Source: Paenibacillus vietnamensis (GTDB lineage Bacteria; Bacillota; Bacilli; Paenibacillales; Paenibacillaceae). Taken from it: 64,000 nt of DNA. Within the stretch, counting starts at the first letter, position 1. Each line of letters starts with the position of its first letter. The translations under genes were made by a program, and so were the position numbers. The stretch lies in assembly GCF_020169515.1 (NCBI RefSeq), contig NZ_JAHMHW010000015.1:1-64000 (forward strand), written 5' to 3'. The notes beneath the pieces are model-generated. The model did not search any database, had not been told where the DNA came from, and saw only the letters and a program-made list of their open reading frames with translations. Below, one piece after another: positions 18,405 through 27,299 of this stretch.

Positions 18405-19235
18405 ATGGAACATAAATCAACAGGCAGACAAATTCTCGTCTACGGAACGCTTGCGGTCATGCTCGTATTCGCCCTGTTCCCGCTGTACTGGATGCTGAAC
18501 ACCTCGTTCAAATCGCAGGGCGAGATTTACAATTTGACGCCGACCTTTTGGCCCAAGGATTTCGGGTGGGAGGCGTATGACAAGCTGATCACGGAAAAAG
18601 GGTTTCTCGGCAACGTCAGGAACAGCCTGCTCGTATCGCTTGCCGTCTCCGTATTCTCGATTTCCGTCAGCATGTTTGCGGCGTACGCGATATCCAAGCT
18701 GAACTTCAAGGGCAGAAGCTTCATTTCGCGGGGCATTTTGTACGCCTATCTGATGCCGAGAGCGGTGCTGTTCATTCCTTTGTACATGCTGGTTTCCGCG
18801 ATCGGCGTGAACAATTCCGTCTACGGGCTCATGCTGATCTACCCGACCATTACGATTCCTTACGCGACCTGGATGCTGATCTCGTACTTCAAATCGATTC
18901 CGGTCGAGATTGAAGAAGCTGCGATGATCGACGGCTGCAGCAGGGGGCGCACGCTGCGCAGCATTATTTTCCCGCTTGCGGCTCCCGGGCTTGCGGCGAC
19001 CTTCATCTTCTCCTTCACGCTTTGCTGGAGCGAGTACCTGTACGCGCTTGTCGTCGTCACCAAAAGCGCCGACAAGACAATTACGCTGGGCCTATCTGAA
19101 ATGATCGTCGGCGACGTGTTTGCGTGGGGCCCGCTGATGGGCGGCTCAATTATCGCTTCCATTCCAGTAATCATCATGTATTTGTTCACGTCAAAATATA
19201 TGGTCAGCGGCATGACCGTCGGAGGCGTTAAATAA
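18405..19235 (+). CDS. Sugar ABC transporter permease (MalG/UgpE type)
   Basis: A 276-residue membrane protein with about six spans. The EAA loop EIEEAAMIDGCSRGRTLRSI (about residues 167-186) and a C-terminal GMTVGGVK tail are typical of this permease class. It starts 10 bases after the first permease. Its TAA shares one base with the ATG of the dehydrogenase gene that follows, indicating one operon. Confidence 0.95.
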   Translation: MEHKSTGRQILVYGTLAVMLVFALFPLYWMLNTSFKSQGEIYNLTPTFWPKDFGWEAYDKLITEKGFLGNVRNSLLVSLAVSVFSISVSMFAAYAISKLNFKGRSFISRGILYAYLMPRAVLFIPLYMLVSAIGVNNSVYGLMLIYPTITIPYATWMLISYFKSIPVEIEEAAMIDGCSRGRTLRSIIFPLAAPGLAATFIFSFTLCWSEYLYALVVVTKSADKTITLGLSEMIVGDVFAWGPLMGGSIIASIPVIIMYLFTSKYMVSGMTVGGVK

Positions 19236-20200
19236 TGAAAACAACGAATAAAGTGCTGGTGACGGCGACGAACTACTCGGCGCTTTGCGCGGAGGCCAAG
19301 CAGCTGCTGGAGGAAGCGGGCTGCGAGATCGTCGAGAACAGGCTCGGCCGCCCGCATACGTACGAGGAGCTGATCCCGCTCGTAGCCGATATTGACGGCG
19401 TCGTCGCCGGGGTGGATAAATGGGACGAAGAGGTGTTTAAGCTCGCTCCGAATTTGAAAGCGATTGCGCGCTTCGGCGTAGGCGTCGACAACATCGATTT
19501 GGCAAAGGCGGCGGAGCTGGGCATCAAGGTGTCCAACGTGCCGGGCGGGAATGCGAACGCGGTGGCCGAGCTTGCCGTCGGCCTGATCCTGTCGATGCTT
19601 CGCAACATCCCGGCGCTGCAGCAGTCCGCGAAGCGGGGATATTGGGACCGGCGCGTCGGCGAGGAGCTGGCGGGCAAGACGGTCGGGCTGCTCGGCTTCG
19701 GGCATATCGCGCAGATGGTCGCCAGAAAGCTGCAGGGCTTCGAGGTCAGGCTGATCGCGTTCGATAAATATCCGAATGAGGCGAAGGCCTCCGAGCTCGG
19801 CGTCGAGCTGGTCTCCTCGGATGAGGCGCTTCGCCAAAGCGACGTCGTCAGCATGCATCTGCCCAGCCTGAAGGAAACGCGCCATATGATGAGTCACGAA
19901 CAGTTTGCGATGATGAAGCCTTCGGCTTATTTCGTCAATACGGCGAGAGGGGCTCTCGTAAATGAAGAAGCTCTATATCAAGCATTGAATGATCGTGTTA
20001 TCGCTGGTGCGGCGATCGACGTGTTCGAGGTCGAGCCCGTGTCCGCGGACAACCCTTTGTTGGGTCTCGACACCTTGCTGGCTACGCCGCATACGGCTGC
20101 CGAAACGGCTGAAACGTACCGCCGGGTCGGACTGGTGACGGCGCAGGCTCTGCTCGATGTATTTGCCGGGAAAGACCCTGCGAATCTGCTGCGGGAATAG
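19235..20200 (+). CDS. D-isomer-specific 2-hydroxyacid dehydrogenase, phosphoglycerate-dehydrogenase-like
   Basis: A 321-residue NAD(P)-dependent oxidoreductase. The nucleotide site GLLGFGHIAQMV (about residues 150-161) and the catalytic set Arg in NTARGALV, Glu in DVFEVEP and His in TPHTAAET are present. The ATG shares a base with the stop of the preceding permease, and GGAGG lies at 19221-19225. The length is that of short glyoxylate/hydroxypyruvate or PGDH-like enzymes; the ACT domain of biosynthetic SerA is missing. In this operon it probably oxidises or reduces an intermediate of the imported sugar acid or sugar, not serine. The substrate is unknown. Confidence 0.92.
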   Translation: MKTTNKVLVTATNYSALCAEAKQLLEEAGCEIVENRLGRPHTYEELIPLVADIDGVVAGVDKWDEEVFKLAPNLKAIARFGVGVDNIDLAKAAELGIKVSNVPGGNANAVAELAVGLILSMLRNIPALQQSAKRGYWDRRVGEELAGKTVGLLGFGHIAQMVARKLQGFEVRLIAFDKYPNEAKASELGVELVSSDEALRQSDVVSMHLPSLKETRHMMSHEQFAMMKPSAYFVNTARGALVNEEALYQALNDRVIAGAAIDVFEVEPVSADNPLLGLDTLLATPHTAAETAETYRRVGLVTAQALLDVFAGKDPANLLRE

Positions 20201-20204
20201 CCGG

Positions 20205-21170
20205 ATGGAGAGGGGCGTTGGCGTTTCGGTGAGTGGAAAGGTTGCCGTTGTAGGCAGTTTGAATATGGATATTGTCGTAAATGTGGAGCGTCTGCCGGAG
20301 GAAGGGGAGACGGTGCATGGCTCCGGTGTCTATGAGGCGCCCGGCGGGAAAGGCGCCAATCAAGCGGCTGCTCTTGGGAAGCTGGGTACGCAGGTAGCGA
20401 TGATCGGGCTGGTCGGAGCGGATGCGAACGGCGGGGGGCTGCTGGCATCCCTCCGTCAGGCCGGCGTAGATACGAGGGCCGTCCGGATGTCGAAGCGCGC
20501 TACCGGGCTTGCTTATATCACGGTTGACGGAGCGGGGCGCAATCATATTATTGTCGTGTCCGGCGCGAACGGCGAGCTCTCCGCAGCCGATATCGAGCTG
20601 CACAGGCAGACGCTTGAGCAATGCGATATCGTCGTCCTGCAGCTGGAAATTCCGCTGGAAACGGTAGTTTATACGCTCCGGCTGGCAAAGGAGCTTGGCA
20701 AGACGACCGTGCTGAACCCGGCGCCGGCCCGGAGGCTGGACGAGGAGCTTTTGCAGTATGTCGATTTTCTGATCCCGAACGAGCATGAGCTGCGGGTCCT
20801 GACAGGGAGGGCGGAGCTGGATGAGGCTGGTGTTCCGGAAGCTTCCGCCATATTGCTTGGGAAAGGGGCGCGGGCCGTCATCGTTACGCTCGGGGAAAAA
20901 GGCTGCTTCTATACGGACGGACGGGAAAGCGAATTTTTCGCAGCGCACAAGGTGGTGCCGCTGGATACGACGGCTGCGGGTGACAGCTTTATCGGCGGCT
21001 TTGCGGCCGGTTATGCGGAAGAACGGGACGTCCGCAAAGCGATCGGGCTGGCGATAACGGCCGCGGCGATTACCGTGACGAGGCGCGGAGCGCAAAGCTC
21101 GCTTCCGGCGCGGGATGAGGTTGATAGGTTTTTAAAATATAAGAGTTTATATGATTGTGTCTATAAATGA
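20205..21170 (+). CDS. Ribokinase-family (PfkB) sugar kinase
   Basis: A 321-residue kinase. It shows the N-terminal GSLNMD segment, the PfkB signature 1 with EAPGGKGANQA, and signature 2 DTTAAGDSFIGGF with the catalytic Asp. These fit ribokinase closely. I choose ATG 20205, 4 bases after the dehydrogenase stop; an in-frame ATG at 20157 would overlap that gene by 44 bases, and a GTG at 20231 would trim to the usual length, so the start is uncertain. No strong ribosome site is visible. It may phosphorylate ribose or a related sugar delivered by the operon transporter. Confidence 0.9.
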   Translation: MERGVGVSVSGKVAVVGSLNMDIVVNVERLPEEGETVHGSGVYEAPGGKGANQAAALGKLGTQVAMIGLVGADANGGGLLASLRQAGVDTRAVRMSKRATGLAYITVDGAGRNHIIVVSGANGELSAADIELHRQTLEQCDIVVLQLEIPLETVVYTLRLAKELGKTTVLNPAPARRLDEELLQYVDFLIPNEHELRVLTGRAELDEAGVPEASAILLGKGARAVIVTLGEKGCFYTDGRESEFFAAHKVVPLDTTAAGDSFIGGFAAGYAEERDVRKAIGLAITAAAITVTRRGAQSSLPARDEVDRFLKYKSLYDCVYK

Positions 21171-21175
21171 CTTCT

Positions 21176-21230
21176 ATTTCATCGCGAAACGAGCTTTTGC
21201 CGTCAGAGGACGGCGACAGCCGTTTACGCT
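21176..21230. repeat. Dispersed hairpin repeat, copy 1
   Basis: A 55-base element beginning ATTTCATCGCGAAACGA and ending CGTTTACGCT, with the hairpin GCCGTC-AGAG-GACGGC at 21199-21214. A second copy lies at 63260-63312, more than 42 kb away. It fills most of the gap between the ribokinase-family gene and the aldolase-family gene. Confidence 0.7.
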
Positions 21231-21258
21231 TGTATGCAGAGAGGCAAGGTGAACCGGG

Positions 21259-22149
21259 ATGAAGCGTTTATATGGAGTTACGACGGCGATGGTTACTCCG
21301 TTCGATAAGGATGGACAAGTGAATTTGGACAAGGTGCAGCAATTAACGGAGTTTCTGATCGGCAAAGGCGTACACGGTCTGTTCCCGCTGGGAACGACGG
21401 GCGAAATGGTCAGATTGTCGGTGGCAGAGCGCAAATCTGTTGCGGAAACGGTCGTACGGACGGCGTCGGGCCGGGTGACGGTGTTCATTCATGCCGGCGC
21501 GGCGACGCTGGAGGATACGGTCGAGCTTGCGCAGCATGCTCATGCCGTAGGCGCAGACGGGGTTGGCGTCGTCACCCCGTTTTTCCTCGGGGCGAACGAT
21601 TTGGAGCTGGAGCGGTATTACGTGACCGTCGCTTCCGCGCTGCCGGACGACTTTCCGGTCTATTTGTACAATATTCCGCAGTGCGCCTCCAACGATCTCA
21701 AGACGGAGGTGGCGGAGCGGGTGCAGGCGGCATGCAAAAACGTCGTCGGCATCAAATACAGCTACCCCGACTTCCTGAGAACGAATGAGTATTTGAGCAT
21801 TAACGGCGGTGAGTTTTCCGTCATGCAGGGGGCGGACCGGTTGTTTCTTCCGGCGCTGGCCATGGGCTGCGACGGCGTCATTTCCGGCGTATCCTGCGTT
21901 TATCCCGAGCCTTTCGTCGCCGTGTACAACGCATATCTGGAGAAGGACCTGGACAAAGCAAGGGAGCTGCAGCGGATCGCGATCCAGTACTGTGAGGTGC
22001 TGAGAAGCGGCGCCAACATGTCCTATTTCAAGGAGGCGCTGAAGCTCAGAGGCATCGACGCCGGGTTCATGAAGGCTCCGCAGCTGGATTTGACCGAGGC
22101 GGAGGTACGCGAGCTGGAGCGGAAATTAAGCTTGCTTCCAACTTTTTAA
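21259..22149 (+). CDS. Dihydrodipicolinate synthase / N-acetylneuraminate lyase family aldolase
   Basis: A 296-residue TIM-barrel class I aldolase. The GTTGE motif (about residues 46-50), the conserved Tyr in YLYNIPQ (about 137) and the Schiff-base Lys in VVGIKYSYPD (about 165) are all present. Its position at the end of a transporter-dehydrogenase-kinase operon argues for a catabolic role, such as cleaving a 2-keto-3-deoxy sugar acid to pyruvate and an aldehyde, rather than lysine synthesis. The GAACCGGG before ATG 21259 is only a weak ribosome site. Confidence 0.9.
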   Translation: MKRLYGVTTAMVTPFDKDGQVNLDKVQQLTEFLIGKGVHGLFPLGTTGEMVRLSVAERKSVAETVVRTASGRVTVFIHAGAATLEDTVELAQHAHAVGADGVGVVTPFFLGANDLELERYYVTVASALPDDFPVYLYNIPQCASNDLKTEVAERVQAACKNVVGIKYSYPDFLRTNEYLSINGGEFSVMQGADRLFLPALAMGCDGVISGVSCVYPEPFVAVYNAYLEKDLDKARELQRIAIQYCEVLRSGANMSYFKEALKLRGIDAGFMKAPQLDLTEAEVRELERKLSLLPTF

Positions 22150-22285
22150 TAGGTAGTCGGAACGGATGATTTTACCCTAATCTATAAGGCACTTAACGTG
22201 AGTTTGACCGCGATTTCCGCTTATTACCATGGAATCTACTATTTGGTCTGTAGTAGAGTAGGACAGGTAGGAGGCGATAGAATAG

Positions 22286-23167
22286 ATGGTGAAATTATCC
22301 GGAAAATTACTGGCGGCCTGCCTGGCGGGCATGCTTATGCTGCCAACCGGGCTGCAAGCCGCAGGCGCGTCCAAAACTACGATTTACGTGGACGGTAAGC
22401 CGGTGACGACATCGATGATGGTGCAAAACGACCGTCAAATGGTGCCTGCCGCATTTTTCAGAAGCGTGAAGGCCAGCGTAGGCTGGAGCCCGACATACCG
22501 CTCGGCCGTAGTCAGCAAAAGCAAGATCACGATCGGTTTCCCTTCCGGCGCAAGAGTTGCGGATTATACGCTGTCGCAGGCTGGACAATGGAAGCGTGAT
22601 CATTTAATGACGAAATCAACGAACGTCGGAGGCAGGGTATTTGTCCCGCTGGCCTATACGGCTAAAAAGCTGGGGCTCAGCGTTCATTTCGACGCCCGCA
22701 CTAAAAGAACGACGATCAGCACGAGCGGCTCGAACCAGCTGCTTGCCCAAAGCGTCGCGGCATCCGCCGCCGGCATAGGGTCGGTTACACAGGAGGATCT
22801 GATGTGGCTGAACCAGGTGACCGAAGCGGAAGCGGGCGGCGAGAGCTACAAAGGGAAAGTCGCGGTGGCCGCAACGATCCTGAATCGGGTGAAGCATCCG
22901 GAATGGCCGAAGACCATTCAAGATACAATCTTCCAAGTCACCAAGTATAACGGCGTATCTTATTATCAATACTCGCCGGTGCTCGACAAACGGATTTACG
23001 CGGTAACCCCAAGCGCCGAAACGAAAAAAGCGGTGCAGGCTGCCTTGAACGGGGAAGACCCGAGCAAGGGCGCGATTGTGTTTTATAACCCGGACAAAAC
23101 CGACAACAAGTGGGTACGCAGCAAAAAAACAACTGTCATCATCGGCAATCATGTTTTTGCCAAGTAA
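22286..23167 (+). CDS. Secreted SleB-like cell-wall hydrolase with copper-amine-oxidase-N domain
   Basis: A 293-residue exported protein. A signal peptide (about 1-27, ending near LQAAGA) is followed by a Cu_amine_oxidN1 (stalk) domain (about 30-145) and a Hydrolase_2 (SleB/CwlJ) domain (about 165-290). The latter shows the catalytic-type Glu in TEAEAGGESYKGKVAVAATILNRV, split here as NQVTEAEAGGE and ATILNRV, and a Y-x-SPV segment. Enzymes with this domain cut peptidoglycan, in spores or growing walls. TAGGAGG lies 11 bases before ATG 22286. It is a single gene with no operon partner; spore cortex lysis or general wall turnover are both possible. Confidence 0.9.
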   Translation: MVKLSGKLLAACLAGMLMLPTGLQAAGASKTTIYVDGKPVTTSMMVQNDRQMVPAAFFRSVKASVGWSPTYRSAVVSKSKITIGFPSGARVADYTLSQAGQWKRDHLMTKSTNVGGRVFVPLAYTAKKLGLSVHFDARTKRTTISTSGSNQLLAQSVAASAAGIGSVTQEDLMWLNQVTEAEAGGESYKGKVAVAATILNRVKHPEWPKTIQDTIFQVTKYNGVSYYQYSPVLDKRIYAVTPSAETKKAVQAALNGEDPSKGAIVFYNPDKTDNKWVRSKKTTVIIGNHVFAK

Positions 23168-23319
23168 TAGAGTCAGGCGGGAGAGGCGGCTTGGTCGCCT
23201 TTCGCGTGTTGCGTTTGCGTTTTGCATGAATTGGTCATAACCTCACGTTTCATTAGAACTTAACTTGTGTCCCCGCATTTTCTCCTTAATTGCTCCACAA
23301 CCTATCGGTTACTCACTCT

Positions 23320-23490
23320 CCCAACCCGTCGCCACCCGCAGCTAAGGTACACCCCCAACCCGTTTCGCCACCCGCAGCTAAAGGTACACCTCCAACCCGT
23401 CGCCTCCCGCAGCTAAAGGTACACCCCCAACCCGTTTCGCCACCCGCAGCTATAGTTACTCTCCCAACCCCGTTCCTCCCACCTGCCTGC
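23320..23490. repeat. Tandem repeat, about five units of 34-37 bases
   Basis: Units start near 23320, 23353, 23391, 23426 and 23463 and read CCCAACCCGTTTCGCCACCC then GCAGCTAAAGGTACAC with small changes. Unit length varies, so a translated frame does not stay in register. The strand is C-rich. This is intergenic repeat DNA, not a CRISPR, because there are no unique spacers. Confidence 0.75.
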
Positions 23491-23524
23491 TATTTTCAGA
23501 TAAAGTCTGCACTTTTTCCACTCG

Positions 23525-24000
23525 CCATATGGAAAGTTAGTTTCATAACTGGATTCCGTGTATCTAATTTCAACGATTCTTCCGATTTAGGAGAAATAAC
23601 TGGATTACATGTATCTAAATTGCGTCAAATCGCTCCATTCCAGCTATCCCGGCCGATTTAGATACACAAAATACAGGAATTTTTCAACAGGGGCCCACCC
23701 CGAAAAAATTACCTGTATAAAATCCAGCTACTCCTTCCACCGTTGGGCGCAATCCCCTAAGGTTCAATCAGCCCCCGCCGCAGTTCACGCCGCGAGACGA
23801 AATTCCCTGGCGCTCCCCCTCGCACCCAGCCGCCGCAGCCCCCGCATCACAGCTCATAAGGCGCACCGTCGCTTCCGCATAGGCGAATGAAGAAGCGGCC
23901 GGAAGCATAGGATGAAACAGGAGCGCAGCATTCAACAAGACCATAAAACAAACCAAAGCAGCGAACAAGCCCGGGTCTGCAGCCGACGGCCGTTTCGTTT
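23525..24000. repeat. Gene-free spacer with TAACTGGATT-type dispersed repeats
   Basis: Two forward copies (ATAACTGGATT followed by GTATCTAA) start near 23546 and 23596, and reverse copies (GATTTAGATACA and AAAATCCAGCTA) lie near 23655 and 23718. The phrase CGGCCGAT followed by TTAGAT recurs near 58165 in related form. The rest, to about 24000, shows nothing I can assign. Confidence 0.5.
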
Positions 24001-24011
24001 CCGGTTATGAG

Positions 24012-24043
24012 AAGCCGATACCTTACCCCGGGTATTGGCTTTT
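24012..24043 (+). terminator. Terminator-like hairpin just upstream of hutH, possible attenuator
   Basis: AAGCCGATACC pairs with GGTATTGGCTT (one G-T pair) around an 8-base loop, followed by TTTT. No plus-strand gene ends within 840 bases upstream, so it is not an obvious 3' terminator. In Bacillus subtilis a terminator before hutH is read through with the HutP protein; no hutP gene is visible here. An attenuator role is inference. Confidence 0.5.
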
Positions 24044-24083
24044 AGTCGATCGTATGAAAGGCGGGTGGGGGGGCATGCAGCCT

Positions 24084-25616
24084 ATGGACGAAACGTTTGT
24101 GCCGGTGGGCGGAGGAGCGATGACGCTTGAGCAGGTGATGCGCGTAGCCCGCAACCGGGAGAAGGTGCAAATCAGCAGCGACAGCATCGTCAAAATGAGA
24201 AAAAGCCGTGCCTACGTAAAGCGGCTGCTCCGCGAGAAACGGGTGGTGTACGGGCTTACGACCGGCTTCGGAAAATTCAGCGACACGTATATTCCGGCGG
24301 AGGATGCGAAGCGCATGCAGCTGAATCTGATCCGCAGCCACGCCTGCGGGATTGGCAAGCCGCTGCCGGAAGAAGCCGTCAGGGCGACGATGCTGCTGCG
24401 CGCGGGCGCCTTGTCGCTCGGCTACTCCGGCATCCGGCCGAGAGTCGTCCGGCTGCTCGCCGACATGCTGAACGCGGGAGTAACGCCGGTCATCCCGGAG
24501 CAGGGGTCGCTAGGCGCAAGCGGGGATCTGGCGCCTCTCTCTCATCTCGCGCTCGTGCTTATCGGCGAAGGAGTGGCCGATTACAAAGGCGAGCGTCTGC
24601 CCGGCGGCAAGGCGCTGGCCAAGGCCGGCCTGCGGCCGATTGCGCTTGAGGCGAAGGAGGGGCTTGCGCTCATTAACGGAACGCAGGTCATGACGGGCAT
24701 CGGAGCGCTTGCCTGCCAGGACGCCTTCAATTTAACCGGCTGGGCGGACTGCGCGGCCGCGCTGACGGCCGAGGCGCTTCGCGGCATCCGCGACGCCTTC
24801 GAGCCGCACACCCATGCGATCCGGCCCCATCCGGGGCAGGGTTTATCGGCGGCGAATATCCGGCGGTTGACGCAGGGGAGCCGGCTGATGACCGTTCAAG
24901 GAGAGCTGCGCGTACAGGACGCTTACTCCGTTCGCTGCGCGCCGCAGGTGCATGGGGCAAGCCGGGACGCGCTGCGCTATATCCGGGAAAAGCTGGAGAT
25001 CGAGATGAATGCGGCGACGGACAATCCGCTTATTTTTGCCGAGGAGGACCGCGTCATTTCGGGCGGCAACTTTCACGGCCAGCCGGTGGCGCTTGCGATG
25101 GACCATCTCTCCGTCAGCGCCGCCGAGCTTGCGAGCATATCGGAGCGGCGCATCGAGCGGCTGGTGAATCCTTTTCTGAACGAGAAGCTTCCTCCGTTTC
25201 TGGCGCAGGACGGGGGCGTGCAGTCGGGCTTCATGATCGCCCAGTACACGGCCGCTTCGGTCGTTTCGGAAAATAAATCGCTCGCTCATCCGGCAAGCGT
25301 AGACTCCATCCCGTCTTCGGGCAACCAGGAGGATCATGTCAGCATGGGGACGATTGCGGCCCGCAAAGCTTCACAAATCGTGAGCAACGCCTATTCGGTG
25401 CTTGCCATCGAGCTGCTGTGCGCCGCGCAGGCGGCCGACTTCCGGGGACCTGACCGGCTAGGAAAGGGCACAAAATGGATTTATGACCGGTGCCGCGAGC
25501 ATGCGGCCTTTGCCGGCGAGGACCGGGTATTGTCCGGCGATATACGGACTGTCGCCGATTGGATGAGACGGACGGATGTGCGGCAGGCGATCGCCGCTAT
25601 CGTCCCGCTCGACTAA
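24084..25616 (+). CDS. hutH: Histidine ammonia-lyase
   Basis: A 510-residue enzyme that removes ammonia from L-histidine to give urocanate, the first step of histidine use. The Ala-Ser-Gly triplet that forms the MIO cofactor is at about residues 145-147 in GSLGASGDLAPL, and the YGLTTGFGKFSD and NQEDHVSMG motifs are present. The start is unclear: ATGs at 24054, 24075, 24084 and 24120 are in frame. I prefer 24084 because a GGGGGGG run ends 10 bases before it and the protein then has the usual length. It opens an operon with hutU and hutI. Confidence 0.97.
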   Translation: MDETFVPVGGGAMTLEQVMRVARNREKVQISSDSIVKMRKSRAYVKRLLREKRVVYGLTTGFGKFSDTYIPAEDAKRMQLNLIRSHACGIGKPLPEEAVRATMLLRAGALSLGYSGIRPRVVRLLADMLNAGVTPVIPEQGSLGASGDLAPLSHLALVLIGEGVADYKGERLPGGKALAKAGLRPIALEAKEGLALINGTQVMTGIGALACQDAFNLTGWADCAAALTAEALRGIRDAFEPHTHAIRPHPGQGLSAANIRRLTQGSRLMTVQGELRVQDAYSVRCAPQVHGASRDALRYIREKLEIEMNAATDNPLIFAEEDRVISGGNFHGQPVALAMDHLSVSAAELASISERRIERLVNPFLNEKLPPFLAQDGGVQSGFMIAQYTAASVVSENKSLAHPASVDSIPSSGNQEDHVSMGTIAARKASQIVSNAYSVLAIELLCAAQAADFRGPDRLGKGTKWIYDRCREHAAFAGEDRVLSGDIRTVADWMRRTDVRQAIAAIVPLD

Positions 25617-25633
25617 CAGGAGGTGGATGATTG

Positions 25634-27295
25634 ATGAAGGAACGGGTCGTTCGCGCGCCGCGGGGAAGTGCGCTGCAGGCGAAAGGCTGGGTTCAGGAGG
25701 CGGCGCTGCGGATGCTGATGAACAATCTGGACCCGGACGTGGCCGAATATCCCGACAAGCTGGTGGTGTACGGAGGAATCGGCAAAGCGGCGCGAAATTG
25801 GGAAAGCTTCGACGCGATCGCGGATACCCTTAAGCAGCTGGAGGAGGACGAAACGCTGCTCGTGCAGTCGGGGAAGCCGGTTGCGGTGTTCCGGACCACT
25901 AAGGACGCGCCGCGCGTGCTGTTGGCCAACTCGAACCTGGTGCCTGCGTGGGCGGACTGGAATACGTTTCACGAGCTGGACCGGAAGGGGCTGATGATGT
26001 ACGGCCAGATGACCGCCGGCAGCTGGATTTATATCGGCAGCCAAGGCATCGTGCAGGGCACCTACGAAACGTTCGCGGAATGCGCGAAGCAGCACTTTGG
26101 CGGCAGCTTGAAGGGAACGGTTACCGTAACGGCGGGCCTCGGCGGGATGGGAGGCGCACAGCCGCTGGCGGTCACGATGAACGGAGGCGTGCTGATCGGA
26201 GTCGAAGCCGACAAGGCGAGGATCGACAAGCGCATCCGCTCGCGTTATTGCGATACGGTGTCGGAAAGCCTGGATGAAGCTCTGGCTCTTGCCCTGCAGG
26301 CGAAGACGGAGGGGAGGGCGCTGTCGATCGGACTTGTCGGCAACGCGGCCGAGGTGCTGCCGGAAATGGTCCGCCGCGGCTTCATCCCGGATATCGTCAC
26401 CGACCAGACCTCGGCTCATGACCCGCTGAACGGTTATTTGCCGCTGGGTCTTACGCTGGAGGAAGGCGGGAAGCTGCGTACGGACGATCCCGAAGCCTAT
26501 GTCAGGCTGGCCAAGGCGGGCATGGCCGTGCATATGAGCGCCATGCTGGAGATGAAACGGCGGGGAGCCATCGCCTTCGACTACGGCAATAATATCCGCC
26601 AAGTGGCGTATGACGAGGGAGTGAAGGACGCTTTTGATATACCGGGCTTCGTTCCGGCCTACATCCGCCCGCAATTTTGCGAAGGAAGGGGGCCGTTCCG
26701 CTGGGCGGCGTTATCCGGCGATCCCGAGGATATCCGCAAAACCGATGAAGCCATTTTGAAGGAGTTCGCGGATAACGAGCGCTTGTGCCAGTGGATCCGC
26801 ATGGCGCAGGCGAGCATCGCCTTTCAGGGGCTTCCGGCGCGGATTTGCTGGCTCGGCTACGGCGAGCGGGCCCGGTTCGGCCGCATTCTTAACGACATGG
26901 TCGCATCCGGCGAATTGTCGGCGCCGATCGTAATCGGGCGCGACCATTTGGACGCCGGCTCCGTCGCCTCTCCGAACCGCGAGACGGAAGCGATGCTCGA
27001 CGGCAGCGACGCGGTCGCCGACTGGCCGATCCTGAACGCGCTGCTGAATACGGCGGCCGGGGCGAGCTGGGTGTCGCTGCACCATGGCGGAGGCGTAGGC
27101 ATGGGATATTCCATCCATGCCGGCATGGTCGTCGTCGCCGACGGGACCAAGGAGGCGGAGGCCCGTCTGGAACGCGTCCTGACGACGGATCCGGGCATGG
27201 GCGTCGTGCGCCACGCGGATGCGGGCTACAAGCAGGCCGTCGAAGCGGCGAAGCGGCACGGAATCCGGATGCCGATGCTCGGCGGGGAGGAGTGA
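25634..27295 (+). CDS. hutU: Urocanate hydratase
   Basis: A 553-residue cytosolic enzyme, the usual length, that converts urocanate to imidazolonepropionate with a tightly bound NAD. The glycine-rich NAD segment TAGLGGMGGAQPL (about residues 171-183) and the substrate-site HHGGGVGMGYS segment are visible. ATG 25634 is chosen, 7 bases after AGGAGGTGG; a TTG at 25631 is also in frame. It starts 17 bases after hutH stops and is followed closely by hutI. Confidence 0.97.
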   Translation: MKERVVRAPRGSALQAKGWVQEAALRMLMNNLDPDVAEYPDKLVVYGGIGKAARNWESFDAIADTLKQLEEDETLLVQSGKPVAVFRTTKDAPRVLLANSNLVPAWADWNTFHELDRKGLMMYGQMTAGSWIYIGSQGIVQGTYETFAECAKQHFGGSLKGTVTVTAGLGGMGGAQPLAVTMNGGVLIGVEADKARIDKRIRSRYCDTVSESLDEALALALQAKTEGRALSIGLVGNAAEVLPEMVRRGFIPDIVTDQTSAHDPLNGYLPLGLTLEEGGKLRTDDPEAYVRLAKAGMAVHMSAMLEMKRRGAIAFDYGNNIRQVAYDEGVKDAFDIPGFVPAYIRPQFCEGRGPFRWAALSGDPEDIRKTDEAILKEFADNERLCQWIRMAQASIAFQGLPARICWLGYGERARFGRILNDMVASGELSAPIVIGRDHLDAGSVASPNRETEAMLDGSDAVADWPILNALLNTAAGASWVSLHHGGGVGMGYSIHAGMVVVADGTKEAEARLERVLTTDPGMGVVRHADAGYKQAVEAAKRHGIRMPMLGGEE

Positions 27296-27299
27296 GCGC

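Noticed and set aside
23320..23490. CRISPR array
   Set aside because: Repeats are directly adjacent with no unique spacers, and no cas gene is present.
23290..23661. Proline-rich frame through the tandem repeat before the hut operon
   Set aside because: Repeat units of unequal length break any periodic peptide, there is no ribosome site, and the frame runs into dispersed repeats.
23768..23968. Small minus-strand frame with a signal-peptide-like start
   Set aside because: It would start at TTG with no ribosome site, and the C-terminal half is low-complexity; I cannot support it as a gene.
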